Below are positions 24,919 through 32,363 of a stretch of DNA of 64,000 nucleotides, one piece after another; positions within the stretch are counted from its first letter, which is position 1, and each line of letters starts with the position of its first letter. This DNA comes from JACCSI01 sp035575715 (GTDB taxonomy: Bacteria; Acidobacteriota; Vicinamibacteria; Vicinamibacterales; UBA2999), in contig DATLXN010000006.1 of assembly GCA_035575715.1 (NCBI GenBank), positions 62,001 through 126,000 on the forward strand, in the 5' to 3' direction. A model generated the notes under the pieces. That model was not told the origin of the DNA. It searched no databases and worked only from the letters and a program-made list of their open reading frames with translations. Position numbers and translations under genes: made by a program.

Positions 24919-27042
24919 CTCCCCGCCGATCCAGTTCACACCATCCCACACCCGCACCGTCCGGATCTGATCCCATTGGGTCAGTCGATCGACCACCTCC
25001 ATGCCGCTAATCACCCGCCCGAAGACGGTATAGCGGCCATCGAGATGCGGCTGCGGCGAATGAGTGATGAAAAACTGGCTGCCACCGGTGTCCTCCCAAT
25101 CCAGCGCGACGCCCACCGTGCCGCGCAGATATGGACGCTGGTTAATCTCGTCGCGAATCGTATACCCCGGTCCGCCCTCGCCATCGCCGCGCGGATCGCC
25201 GTCCTGCGCGACGAAGTTGGGGACGACGCGATGAAACGGCGTGGCGCCGAGAAAATTTCGTCGCGTCAAAGAAATAAAGTTGGCCACCGCCCGTGGCGCG
25301 TCGAGCACCGCCAGTTCAATCTGAATCATTCCCTTCTCGGTGTCGATGTAGGCGACCGGCGATACCGTCGGGTTGATCATGGCCGTGAGTTCGTTCAATT
25401 CGGCCGGACCTGCCGCCGGCGCCGGTCGAATAGCGGACACGTCCGCCGTCGGATCGACTGTGCGGAGCAGCGCCGCGGCACGCACCCGCGTCGCCCAGTC
25501 GCGATCAGCCAGGGCGCGCGTCAGGATCGGACGCGCTGCCGCGGGGTCGAGGTCGACCAGCGCCGCCAGCATCGCCGCGCGGGCGACGTACGTCTGGTCT
25601 GTCCCGGCGCGGTCGTACGCCGCGGTCAGCGCGTCGGCGCCGCGGCGTGACTTCAACTTGGCCAGTCCGGCCGCCGCAGCCTGACGCACCACCGGATCGT
25701 CCGCGCCGAGCTGGTCCAACATGATGTCTTCAGCGTCGGCGGCGCTCGTCGCGACGAGCGCTGCGAGCGCCGCCGGCACCACCCGTTGATCGGCATCCTC
25801 CAGCATCAGCGTTAACCGCGGGTGCGCCCGCTCGGCGTCGAGTGTCCCCAGTGCGGTGGCCAACGCCGCACGCACGCTCCAATGCGGGTCCGGGTCGAGG
25901 CCAGACAGCGCGGTCATGAACATGTCCGGGTCGGTGCGCGCCAGTGCGGTCAGGGCCGCCGCACGCATTGTCGGCCAGCGTTCGGTCATGAGATCGACAA
26001 ACAGCTCCGTTGCGCTCGGCGCACGCAGCTGACCGAGCGCCGTCACCGCTTCGAGCCGCAAGTTGGCATCGAGCTTTGGCGAGGTCAGGATCTTGGCGAG
26101 CGCGGGTACCGCTTCGGCGGCACCGAGTTCAGCTACCGCACGGGCCGCTTCGATCCGGACGTTGATCGGCTCGCGGTCATCGCTAATCACAGCGACCAAT
26201 GGTGGGATCGCCCGCGCCTCTTTGATCACGCCAAGGCCGCGCGCCGCAAAGGCTCGGGTGACGGCGCCTTGGCCGTCGAGCAACGCCAGCAGGACCGGCC
26301 CCGCCTTCGGATCGTTGATTCGCCGAAACGCGTAGGCAATTGGCCACCAGCGGCTGATTGGCTGCCCGGAGGCATCGGTCACGACCGATAACAGGGGGTC
26401 GATCGCAGAAAGCCGCACGAGTGCGTAGAGGCCGAGCCTGACGGCTTCAACCGGCGAAGGCTTCGGATAGTCGAGGTCGTCGGGCGCAATACCACTCAGG
26501 ACCCCGGCCTTGGTATGGGCCGACATCATTGCCGCAATCGCAGTCGCCGCCGGCTTGTGCCCGAGGAGTCCAAGTCCTTCAGCAGCGCGTCCCTGCACCA
26601 GCGGATCGGGATCGCTGAGCGCCGCCAGCAATGCATCGGCGGCTGACGCATTGCCGATCAAGCCCATCGCAAACGCAGCCATCTGCCGCACTTCCGGATC
26701 CGGATCGCTCGACAAGACCTTGCGGAGCGGATCGACACCGGCCGAGAGACGCGTGCGGCCGATCGCGAGCGCCGCGCGCCGCCGGATACGCGCCTCCTGA
26801 TCGCGGAGCAAGAAGATCAGGTCCGGTTGTTGCGGTAGCGCAGGGGCGGCTGGCGCGATGGACTGCAGCACCCGGTCCTCTTCGAGCCGCAGGATCCAGC
26901 CCATCTTCTCTTCGAAGGTGAATTGCGGGCGCCGCTCAGGCACCACCACCGGCGGCGCGCTGGCGCAGGCGGACAGAACAATAAGAAAGAAGAAAGACGA
27001 AAAACCAAACAGCCGAAACCGGGAGCCAGTGCGTGTCGGCAT
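24910..27042 (-). CDS. HEAT-repeat lipoprotein with C-terminal cyclophilin domain
   Basis: About 710 residues. A lipoprotein signal (LFGFSSFFFLIVLSACAS, lipobox LSAC) is followed by roughly 13 HEAT/PBS-type helical repeats (for example IRRRAALAIGRTRLSAG and EVRQMAAFAMGLIGNASA) and a C-terminal cyclophilin peptidyl-prolyl isomerase (from about residue 545: FHRVVPNFVAQDGDP and GGSQFFITHSPQPHLDGRY, with the catalytic Arg, Phe and Gln). The repeats probably hold client proteins for the isomerase in the periplasm. ATG 27042 is preferred to 27099 because the signal peptide starts there. This fusion is seen in Acidobacteriota and relatives; the client is unknown. Confidence 0.9.
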   Translation of the reverse strand: MPTRTGSRFRLFGFSSFFFLIVLSACASAPPVVVPERRPQFTFEEKMGWILRLEEDRVLQSIAPAAPALPQQPDLIFLLRDQEARIRRRAALAIGRTRLSAGVDPLRKVLSSDPDPEVRQMAAFAMGLIGNASAADALLAALSDPDPLVQGRAAEGLGLLGHKPAATAIAAMMSAHTKAGVLSGIAPDDLDYPKPSPVEAVRLGLYALVRLSAIDPLLSVVTDASGQPISRWWPIAYAFRRINDPKAGPVLLALLDGQGAVTRAFAARGLGVIKEARAIPPLVAVISDDREPINVRIEAARAVAELGAAEAVPALAKILTSPKLDANLRLEAVTALGQLRAPSATELFVDLMTERWPTMRAAALTALARTDPDMFMTALSGLDPDPHWSVRAALATALGTLDAERAHPRLTLMLEDADQRVVPAALAALVATSAADAEDIMLDQLGADDPVVRQAAAAGLAKLKSRRGADALTAAYDRAGTDQTYVARAAMLAALVDLDPAAARPILTRALADRDWATRVRAAALLRTVDPTADVSAIRPAPAAGPAELNELTAMINPTVSPVAYIDTEKGMIQIELAVLDAPRAVANFISLTRRNFLGATPFHRVVPNFVAQDGDPRGDGEGGPGYTIRDEINQRPYLRGTVGVALDWEDTGGSQFFITHSPQPHLDGRYTVFGRVISGMEVVDRLTQWDQIRTVRVWDGVNWIGGEKK

Positions 27043-27045
27043 GTT

Positions 27046-27090
27046 CTTGTTTCGTCTTCTGTCTTCCGTGTGTCGCCTGCCGTCTTCCCG
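27046..27090. repeat. GTCTTC-type degenerate repeat
   Basis: TTTCGTCTTCTGTCTTCCGTG and later CCGTCTTCC form a weak quasi-tandem tract in the 59-base gap between menC and the HEAT-cyclophilin gene. Related in style to the TTTCGTC tract at 60337. Confidence 0.5.
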
Positions 27091-27101
27091 CCGGCGCAAT
27101 T

Positions 27102-28214
27102 TCAGACGGCGGGCAATGTCACGGCGCGGAGTGTGGCCTGCTCCACCCGCTCCTCGACGATGTGGACGCCAATGCCCGGTTCGGTCGGAACGGCGATGGT
27201 GCCATCTGCGGCGACTTCGACTGGCGGATCAATCAGGTCCGGCTGGTAGTAGCGTTTGCTCGCCGCAATATCACCTGGCAAGGTGAAGTTGGGCAGGCTT
27301 GCCAGATGGATATTGTGCGCACGCCCGATGCCGGTCTCGAGCATCCCGCCGTGCCACACCGGAATGTGGTGGCGAGCGCACAGGTCGTGGAGGCGGATCG
27401 ACTCCTGATGTCCGCCGACGCGGCCGGGTTTGATGTTGATGATCTGGCAGGCCCCCGCGACAATCGCGTCGCGCGCGATGCGCACGGTATGAATCGACTC
27501 GTCGAGACAAATCGGCGTGCTGATCTGCTGTTGCAATGCCACATGGTCCATCACATCGTCGTAATCGAGCGGCTGCTCGATCATCATCAGTTTGTGACGG
27601 TCCAGTTTGGCGAGGTGTGCGGCATCGTCGAGCGTGTAGGCGGCGTTCGCGTCGACCATCAACGGCACGTCGCCGAAGGCGGCGCGCACCATTTCGACAG
27701 CGGCCAGGTCCCAGCCGGGTTTGATCTTGATTTTAATGCGTTGATAACCGGCGGCAAGCTCGCGCGCGACTTTTTCTTTCAGCTGATCCAACGAATCCTG
27801 GATGCCGATCGATACGCCGGAGGCAATGCGTTCGCGCGTGCCGCCCAGCACCCGACCGAGTGGCTGTTGCTGGAGCCGCGCGTAGAGATCCCACAGCGCC
27901 ATTTCGACGCCGGCCTTGGCCATGTTATGGCCGCGCACCGGCCGCATCGCCGGAAAGACCTCGCGCGGATGGGTGAAGGTCTTTCCGATGACCAGCGGGG
28001 CGAGAAACTCGGTGATGATGTGCCAGCCGGTCTCGGTCGTTTCGCTGCTGTAATACGGATTGGCTTCGGCGACTGCCTCGCCCCACCCCTCCTGGCCGTC
28101 GCCTTCGACGCGAATCAGCAAGAACGTCCGGTCGTAACTACGCCCGAAACTGGTTTCGAAAAAGCTGACGAGGGGAAGGCGGCAGAGCCGCAACTCGAGT
28201 CGATCGATGCGCAC
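27102..28214 (-). CDS. menC: Enolase-superfamily enzyme, o-succinylbenzoate synthase/N-acylamino acid racemase type
   Basis: About 370 residues in the MenC/NSAR group of the enolase superfamily. Acid-base and metal residues are present: KIKIKPGWD (KxK), VDANAAY (Asp), EQPLDYDD (Glu), CLDESI (Asp) and INIKPGRVGG (Lys). The group makes o-succinylbenzoate in menaquinone synthesis, and many members also racemise N-acylamino acids; no other men gene is in view, so the in vivo substrate is open. GTG 28214 (VRIDRLELRL) is chosen; homology starts there, and a longer form would cross the divergent promoter. A TATAAT (28242-28237) lies 22 bases upstream. Confidence 0.85.
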   Translation of the reverse strand: MRIDRLELRLCRLPLVSFFETSFGRSYDRTFLLIRVEGDGQEGWGEAVAEANPYYSSETTETGWHIITEFLAPLVIGKTFTHPREVFPAMRPVRGHNMAKAGVEMALWDLYARLQQQPLGRVLGGTRERIASGVSIGIQDSLDQLKEKVARELAAGYQRIKIKIKPGWDLAAVEMVRAAFGDVPLMVDANAAYTLDDAAHLAKLDRHKLMMIEQPLDYDDVMDHVALQQQISTPICLDESIHTVRIARDAIVAGACQIINIKPGRVGGHQESIRLHDLCARHHIPVWHGGMLETGIGRAHNIHLASLPNFTLPGDIAASKRYYQPDLIDPPVEVAADGTIAVPTEPGIGVHIVEERVEQATLRAVTLPAV

Positions 28215-28236
28215 TGCGTGAAGCCTCTGACTGAAA

Positions 28237-28246
28237 ATTATATACT
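28237..28246. promoter_or_regulatory. Divergent promoter with overlapping -10 elements (menC / kinase)
   Basis: The ten bases ATTATATACT carry TATAAT on the minus strand (28242-28237, for menC) and TATACT on the plus strand (28241-28246, for the kinase), sharing two base pairs. The plus-strand element ends 10 bases before the kinase GTG, implying an almost leaderless transcript. Confidence 0.6.
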
Positions 28247-28256
28247 CCGGCTTCAC

Positions 28257-28922
28257 GTGGCGTTCCGCTACATCGCTGTCGAAGGGCCAATTGGCGTCGG
28301 TAAAACGCGCCTGGCGGAGCGTTTGGCCACGCGGATCGAGGGCACGACGGTCCTCGAGGACGCCGACAATCCATTTCTTGCCGACTTTTACAATGAGCGG
28401 CCTGGATCGGCGTTACAGGTGCAGTTGTTTTACCTGCTCAATCGCCATCGCCAGCTCATGGGGATGCAGCAGGCCGACCTGTTCCAGCACACCATCGTGT
28501 GCGACTACCTGTTTGACCGCGACAAGATCTTCGCGTATCTGAATCTCGACGATAACGAGTTGTTTATTTATCAGCGCCTCTACGAGCTGCTGTCACGCGA
28601 CATTCCGCCGCCGGATCTGGTCGTCTATCTGCAAGCGCCCTCGGAAGTGCTGTTGAAGCGGGTCACCGATCAACCGGTCGATCCCGAACGTCCCATTCCC
28701 AAACCGGACGACGAGTACCTGCGCGAATTGAACGAGGCGTATCAACACTTTTTCTTCCACTACTCGGCCACCCCGCTCCTGGTCGTCGAAACCTCGCAGT
28801 TCGATCCCGAAACCAACGACGAAGCGCTCGACGATCTGGTCAAGCAGATCAACGGCATGGGCAAAGGGACGCGGTATTACGTGCCAAGGGTGACGGGGGA
28901 CGAACGACGAACCAAGAACTAA
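28257..28922 (+). CDS. Deoxynucleoside kinase
   Basis: 221 residues from GTG 28257. P-loop GPIGVGKTRLAERL, the substrate-side DYLFDRDKIFAYLNL motif (DRS-like) and the lid region match the deoxyadenosine/deoxycytidine/deoxyguanosine kinase family, which salvages deoxynucleosides in the cytoplasm. Which base is preferred cannot be told. Some annotations place such genes beside folate genes; here accD-folC lie downstream, past the toxin-antitoxin island. The last ten residues (VTGDERRTKN) and the TAA stop come from the GAAC-rich repeat, so the original end may have been different. Confidence 0.9.
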   Translation: MAFRYIAVEGPIGVGKTRLAERLATRIEGTTVLEDADNPFLADFYNERPGSALQVQLFYLLNRHRQLMGMQQADLFQHTIVCDYLFDRDKIFAYLNLDDNELFIYQRLYELLSRDIPPPDLVVYLQAPSEVLLKRVTDQPVDPERPIPKPDDEYLRELNEAYQHFFFHYSATPLLVVETSQFDPETNDEALDDLVKQINGMGKGTRYYVPRVTGDERRTKN

Positions 28923-28965
28923 GAACGGAACACGGAAGGCGGAACGAGGAACGGAACGAAGGAGC
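28903..28965. repeat. GAAC-rich repeat, left arm of the island
   Basis: Degenerate tract of GGAAC/GAACG units including AAGAACTAAGAACG (28914-28927), whose exact reverse complement lies at 30213-30226. The kinase stop codon falls inside it. Confidence 0.75.
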
Positions 28966-28973
28966 GACTGTCT

Positions 28974-28989
28974 ATTACCGTGGTAATAT
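28974..28989 (+). promoter_or_regulatory. Palindromic operator over the -10 of the toxin-antitoxin operon
   Basis: ATTACC-GT-GGTAAT (28974-28987) is a perfect 6-bp-arm palindrome that overlaps TAATAT (28984-28989), a likely -10 whose end is five bases from the antitoxin ATG. Autorepression by the AbrB-type antitoxin at such a site is usual for this class. Confidence 0.6.
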
Positions 28990-28994
28990 CCTTC

Positions 28995-29255
28995 ATGCCA
29001 CTTGCACATTCGAAAGTAACGGCGCAAGGTCAGGTCTCGGTCCCAGCCAAAGTCCGCCAAAGGCTGGGTGTTGGTCCTGGTTCGGTGCTCGAGTGGGACG
29101 AGGATGGTGACCGGGTCGTCGTCCGGAAGGCGGGCCGCTATTCGTCTGAAGACATCCATCGGACGTTGTTTGCGAGGGCACCGAAACCGCGCACCGTCGA
29201 GCAGATGAAGAACGGAGTCGGGCGGTATCTCAAGAAGCGCCATGCGGGCCGTTGA
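28995..29255 (+). CDS. AbrB/MazE-type antitoxin (VapB-like)
   Basis: 86 residues from ATG 28995. N-terminal SpoVT-AbrB DNA-binding swapped-hairpin domain (HSKVTAQGQVSVPAKVRQRL ... GSVLEWDEDGDRVVVRKAG), then a C-terminal tail (PRTVEQMKNGVGRYLKKRHA) likely to wrap the toxin. It neutralises the downstream PIN nuclease and probably represses its own promoter via the palindrome at 28974. Start chosen because the -10 leaves no room for the earlier GTG and homology begins at MPLAHSKV. The 3' end overlaps the toxin by 14 bases. Confidence 0.9.
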   Translation: MPLAHSKVTAQGQVSVPAKVRQRLGVGPGSVLEWDEDGDRVVVRKAGRYSSEDIHRTLFARAPKPRTVEQMKNGVGRYLKKRHAGR

Positions 29256-29622
29256 CACCAATGTGCTGGTCCGGCTGATAACGCGAGACGACGATAAGCA
29301 GGTGGCCGTCGCCGAGGGTTTCGTTGCCAAGGGGGCATGGGTGCCGCATCTGGCAATCGCGGAGGCAACGTGGGTCCTTGCGTCCGTTTACGATCGCGGT
29401 CCTGAGACAGTCGCGACCGCTGTCGAGATGCTATTGAGCCACGAACACCTGACGGTACAGGACGCCGAAGTGGTCGCCGCCGCCGTCGCGCAATTTCGAC
29501 AGAACCCCAGGGTCGGATTCTCCGATTGCCTGATGGTGGAGGTCGCTCGGAAAGCTGGTCACACTCCGTTGGGTACCTTCGACCGCGACTTGGGCAAGCT
29601 TGATGGTGCTCAGGTACTATGA
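29242..29622 (+). CDS. vapC: PIN-domain ribonuclease toxin (VapC family)
   Basis: 126-residue PIN nuclease. Acidic metal-binding residues Asp5 (AVDTNVLVRL), Glu41 (IAEATWVL), Asp95 (GFSDCLMVE) and Asp114 (GTFDRDLGKL) are all present, so it should be active. VapC toxins cut tRNA or rRNA and arrest growth until antitoxin is restored. The start lies inside the antitoxin gene, giving coupled translation, and the next gene starts on the base after its stop. Normal length and intact, so the pair is probably functional. Confidence 0.93.
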   Translation: MRAVDTNVLVRLITRDDDKQVAVAEGFVAKGAWVPHLAIAEATWVLASVYDRGPETVATAVEMLLSHEHLTVQDAEVVAAAVAQFRQNPRVGFSDCLMVEVARKAGHTPLGTFDRDLGKLDGAQVL

Positions 29623-30087
29623 ATGGAACTCGCTCAAAACATTGATGATGCGCTAGGACCACCGGGACTGCAGGTTGCTGGGCTCCGCGTCTGGGTGCAC
29701 GAGCAGCCCTACGCAGGCTCGGACGAGCCGTATGATGCCGATTGGCTGACAGTGACGGCCCAGTGCTCCGAAAGCGGCGCGAGCGTGCGCATTCGAGGCG
29801 CGTTTCTGACATCGTCTGCTTTCGAACGCCTGGCTGTCGGGTGTGAACAACTGCATGCACATCTAGCGGGCAGAGCGTGGCTGGCATCTGAAGAATTGAA
29901 TCTGCATGTTGTGCTGGAGACCACCGACCGGTTGGGTCATCTCACAGCGGTTGTAGCGATCACACCGGACCATCTGACCCAAGAGCATCGTTTTGAGTTT
30001 CAGATCGATCAAACGTACTTACCGGAGATCGCGCAACAATGCCGAGCAATTCTGGCTCGTTATCCGAACCTGCTGCCGTTGCGGTAG
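29623..30087 (+). CDS. Uncharacterised protein coupled to vapC, resembling WapI-type immunity proteins
   Basis: 154 residues: MELAQNIDDALGPPGLQVAG, then a beta-rich middle (DADWLTVTAQCSESGASVRI) and a conserved-looking end (ITPDHLTQEHRFEFQIDQTY ... AILARYP). The pattern recalls small proteins annotated as WapI-family immunity proteins, but this is recognition by eye. Its ATG directly follows the vapC stop (TGA-ATG), so it is very likely translated with the toxin-antitoxin pair. It could be a third module component, an orphan immunity gene, or cargo of the island. Base composition looks less GC-rich than the neighbours. Confidence 0.65.
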   Translation: MELAQNIDDALGPPGLQVAGLRVWVHEQPYAGSDEPYDADWLTVTAQCSESGASVRIRGAFLTSSAFERLAVGCEQLHAHLAGRAWLASEELNLHVVLETTDRLGHLTAVVAITPDHLTQEHRFEFQIDQTYLPEIAQQCRAILARYPNLLPLR

Positions 30088-30123
30088 AGCCTGGATCACG
30101 CAGAGAGAGTCGCGAGATCATTG

Positions 30124-30239
30124 AACAGTGGTTCCGGCGTCTGCGTTCCGGTCGTCGGTGGTTTCGTTCTGCTGTTCCGTTCCTGGTCCCTGCGTTCCGT
30201 CGTTCCGTTTGGCGTTCTTAGTTCTTCGTTCTTCGTTCT
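30124..30239. repeat. GTTC-rich repeat, right arm of the island
   Basis: Degenerate TTCCG/GTTCT units; its reverse complement matches the left arm at 28903-28965, including the exact 14-mer CGTTCTTAGTTCTT (30213-30226). The two arms face each other around the toxin-antitoxin genes. Confidence 0.75.
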
Positions 30240-30253
30240 GCTAAGCTGCCCCG

Positions 30254-31111
30254 ATGGCCTGGTTTAAAAAGACGCGCCAGCCGATCGCGGCGCCGGATAA
30301 AGCCAGCCGCGTGCCGGAGGGGCTGTGGGTCAAGTGCCCCGAATGTGGCGCAATCATTTACACCCGAGACCTGCCGAAGAGTCTCGGCGTCTGCACGAAG
30401 TGCACCTATCACTTCCGGCTCACGGCGCGCGAGCGCTTGCTCTACCTGTTCGACGGCGAGCACTGGGTGGAGCAGGACGCCAATCTCCGCTCCAACGATC
30501 CGCTGCAGTTCACCGACACCAAACCGTACCGCGATCGACTGACCAGCAGTCGCACCGCCACCGGGCTGCCTGACGCGGTCATCGTCGGCGTCGGGCGCAT
30601 CGATGGCCGTGAGGCGGTCGTCGCGGCCATGGAATATGCGTTCATTGGCGGCAGCATGGGCGTGGTGATGGGCGAGAAGATCGTTCGCGGCGCCGAAACC
30701 GCGCTGGCGCGGCGACTGCCCTTGATTATCGTGTCCTGCTCCGGCGGTGCGCGCATGATGGAAGGGGCGCTGTCCTTGATGCAAATGGCCAAGGTGTCGG
30801 CGGGTCTGGCGCGGCTCGATCGCGCCAAGCTGCCGTACATCTCAGTGCTCACCGATCCGACGACCGGCGGCGTGACCGCGAGCTTTGCGATGCTCGGCGA
30901 CCTCAATATCGCGGAGCCCAAGGCATTGATCGGCTTTGCCGGGCCGCGCGTCATTGAGCAAACGATTCGGCAGAAATTGCCCGAGGGGTTTCAGCGGAGC
31001 GAATTCCTCCTCGAACGGGGGATGCTTGATCTCGTCGTTGACCGGCGCGAACTGAAAACGACGATCGCCCGCGCGCTGCGATTCATGATGCCCGCCAATG
31101 ACCCCGCGTGA
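30254..31111 (+). CDS. accD: Acetyl-CoA carboxylase carboxyltransferase, beta subunit
   Basis: 285 residues. N-terminal C4 zinc ribbon (Cys28, 31, 47, 50) and the crotonase-like carboxyltransferase domain with YAFIGGSMGVVMGEKIVRG and SGGARMMEGALSLMQMAK. With AccA it moves carboxyl from carboxybiotin to acetyl-CoA, the first step of fatty-acid synthesis. Length and motifs are normal. TAAGCT ends six bases before the ATG and there is no ribosome-binding site, suggesting leaderless initiation. Its end overlaps folC by 14 bases; the accD-folC pairing is widely conserved. Confidence 0.96.
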   Translation: MAWFKKTRQPIAAPDKASRVPEGLWVKCPECGAIIYTRDLPKSLGVCTKCTYHFRLTARERLLYLFDGEHWVEQDANLRSNDPLQFTDTKPYRDRLTSSRTATGLPDAVIVGVGRIDGREAVVAAMEYAFIGGSMGVVMGEKIVRGAETALARRLPLIIVSCSGGARMMEGALSLMQMAKVSAGLARLDRAKLPYISVLTDPTTGGVTASFAMLGDLNIAEPKALIGFAGPRVIEQTIRQKLPEGFQRSEFLLERGMLDLVVDRRELKTTIARALRFMMPANDPA

Positions 31112-32363
31112 GCGATTGTTCGCACTCGAACAATTCGGCATCAAGCTCGGTCTCGACAACATCTCGGTCATTCTCGGCGCCCTGCAACAGCCTCAGCAGG
31201 CGTGGCCGTCGATTCATGTCGCCGGCACCAACGGCAAGGGCTCGGTGGTGGCGATGGTCGAGCGCGGACTGCGCGCGGCGGGATACCGCACCGGCCGCTA
31301 TATCTCACCCCATCTGAACGACATCGAAGAGCGTATCGCGATCGACGGCCAGCCGATCGACAGCCGGACGTTCGACAGTGCGGCCGATGATTTATTGCAG
31401 GTCGTCGACCAGCTCCGCGCCACAGGTGCGTTGACCACCGTGCCGACGTTTTTCGAGGTGACCACTGCGATGGCGTTCGCAATCTTCCGCCGACGGGCGG
31501 TCGACGTCGCGGTCATCGAAGTGGGGCTCGGCGGCCGTTTCGACGCCACCAACGTGCTGACGCCGATGGTCTCGGTGATCACATCGATCGCCTTCGACCA
31601 TGAGCGCCACTTAGGGTCGACGCTCACGGCCATCGCGCGCGAAAAGGCCGGCATTATCAAACCAGGCGTGCCGGTTGTTGTCGGTCCGTTGCCCGCCGAG
31701 GCCGCGGCGGTGATCACCGCCGCAGCGACATCAGCTGGGGCGCCGCTGATCATCACCGAGGTTGATTCCTTCGGCCACCGGCCAGTGGCACTCCGAGGTC
31801 AGCACCAAACCGCCAATGCGGCGATCGCCGCGCGCACACTCGAGGTGGCGGGGGCGCACGGCTTCGCCATCGACAAGGCCCACGTCGCGACCGCCCTCGC
31901 CGACGTCGATTGGCCGGGCCGGCTGGAATGGCTTCGCACGGCAGACCACCGCTTTGTGCTGATTGACGCCGCGCACAACCCAGCCGGCGCGGCCGCCCTC
32001 GCCGCATATATCAGCAGCGAAACCGGGGCGATGCCGGTGGTCATCGCGCTGATGAAAGACAAAGACGTCGATGCCATTGTCGCGGCCCTGGCGCCGGTGG
32101 CGACGCGCTTTATCGCGACGGCAGTGCCCTTCGAACGGTGCCTCCCAGCGATCGAGCTGGCCACGCGGATCGAAGCCCTCTGTCCCGCGATGCGGGTCAA
32201 CCACTGTGCCGTCCCGGACGACGCCGTCGCGACGGCGCTAGAGGAGAGCGGCCGCACGGTCGTGGCCGGATCGATTTTTCTCGCGGGCCCGCTGCGTGCA
32301 CGCTTGCTTGCGCAGGGAGCGGTCCGCTATCCTTCAGAGGCCGCCCTGCCGTTTTTGCCCTGA
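31098..32363 (+). CDS. folC: Folylpolyglutamate/dihydrofolate synthase
   Basis: 421-residue Mur-ligase-like enzyme adding glutamate to dihydropteroate and/or folates. ATP-binding loop HVAGTNGKGSVVAMV, the metal-site region DVAVIEVGLGGRFDATNV, and AHNPAGAAAL in the C-terminal domain. Coupled to accD upstream and to lptD downstream (TGATG). It could be mono- or bifunctional; sequence alone does not decide. Confidence 0.95.
   Translation: MTPRERLFALEQFGIKLGLDNISVILGALQQPQQAWPSIHVAGTNGKGSVVAMVERGLRAAGYRTGRYISPHLNDIEERIAIDGQPIDSRTFDSAADDLLQVVDQLRATGALTTVPTFFEVTTAMAFAIFRRRAVDVAVIEVGLGGRFDATNVLTPMVSVITSIAFDHERHLGSTLTAIAREKAGIIKPGVPVVVGPLPAEAAAVITAAATSAGAPLIITEVDSFGHRPVALRGQHQTANAAIAARTLEVAGAHGFAIDKAHVATALADVDWPGRLEWLRTADHRFVLIDAAHNPAGAAALAAYISSETGAMPVVIALMKDKDVDAIVAALAPVATRFIATAVPFERCLPAIELATRIEALCPAMRVNHCAVPDDAVATALEESGRTVVAGSIFLAGPLRARLLAQGAVRYPSEAALPFLP

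Noticed and set aside
27033..28922. Kinase extended to 629 codons
   Set aside because: The upstream 400 codons are antisense to menC; kinase homology begins at GTG 28257.
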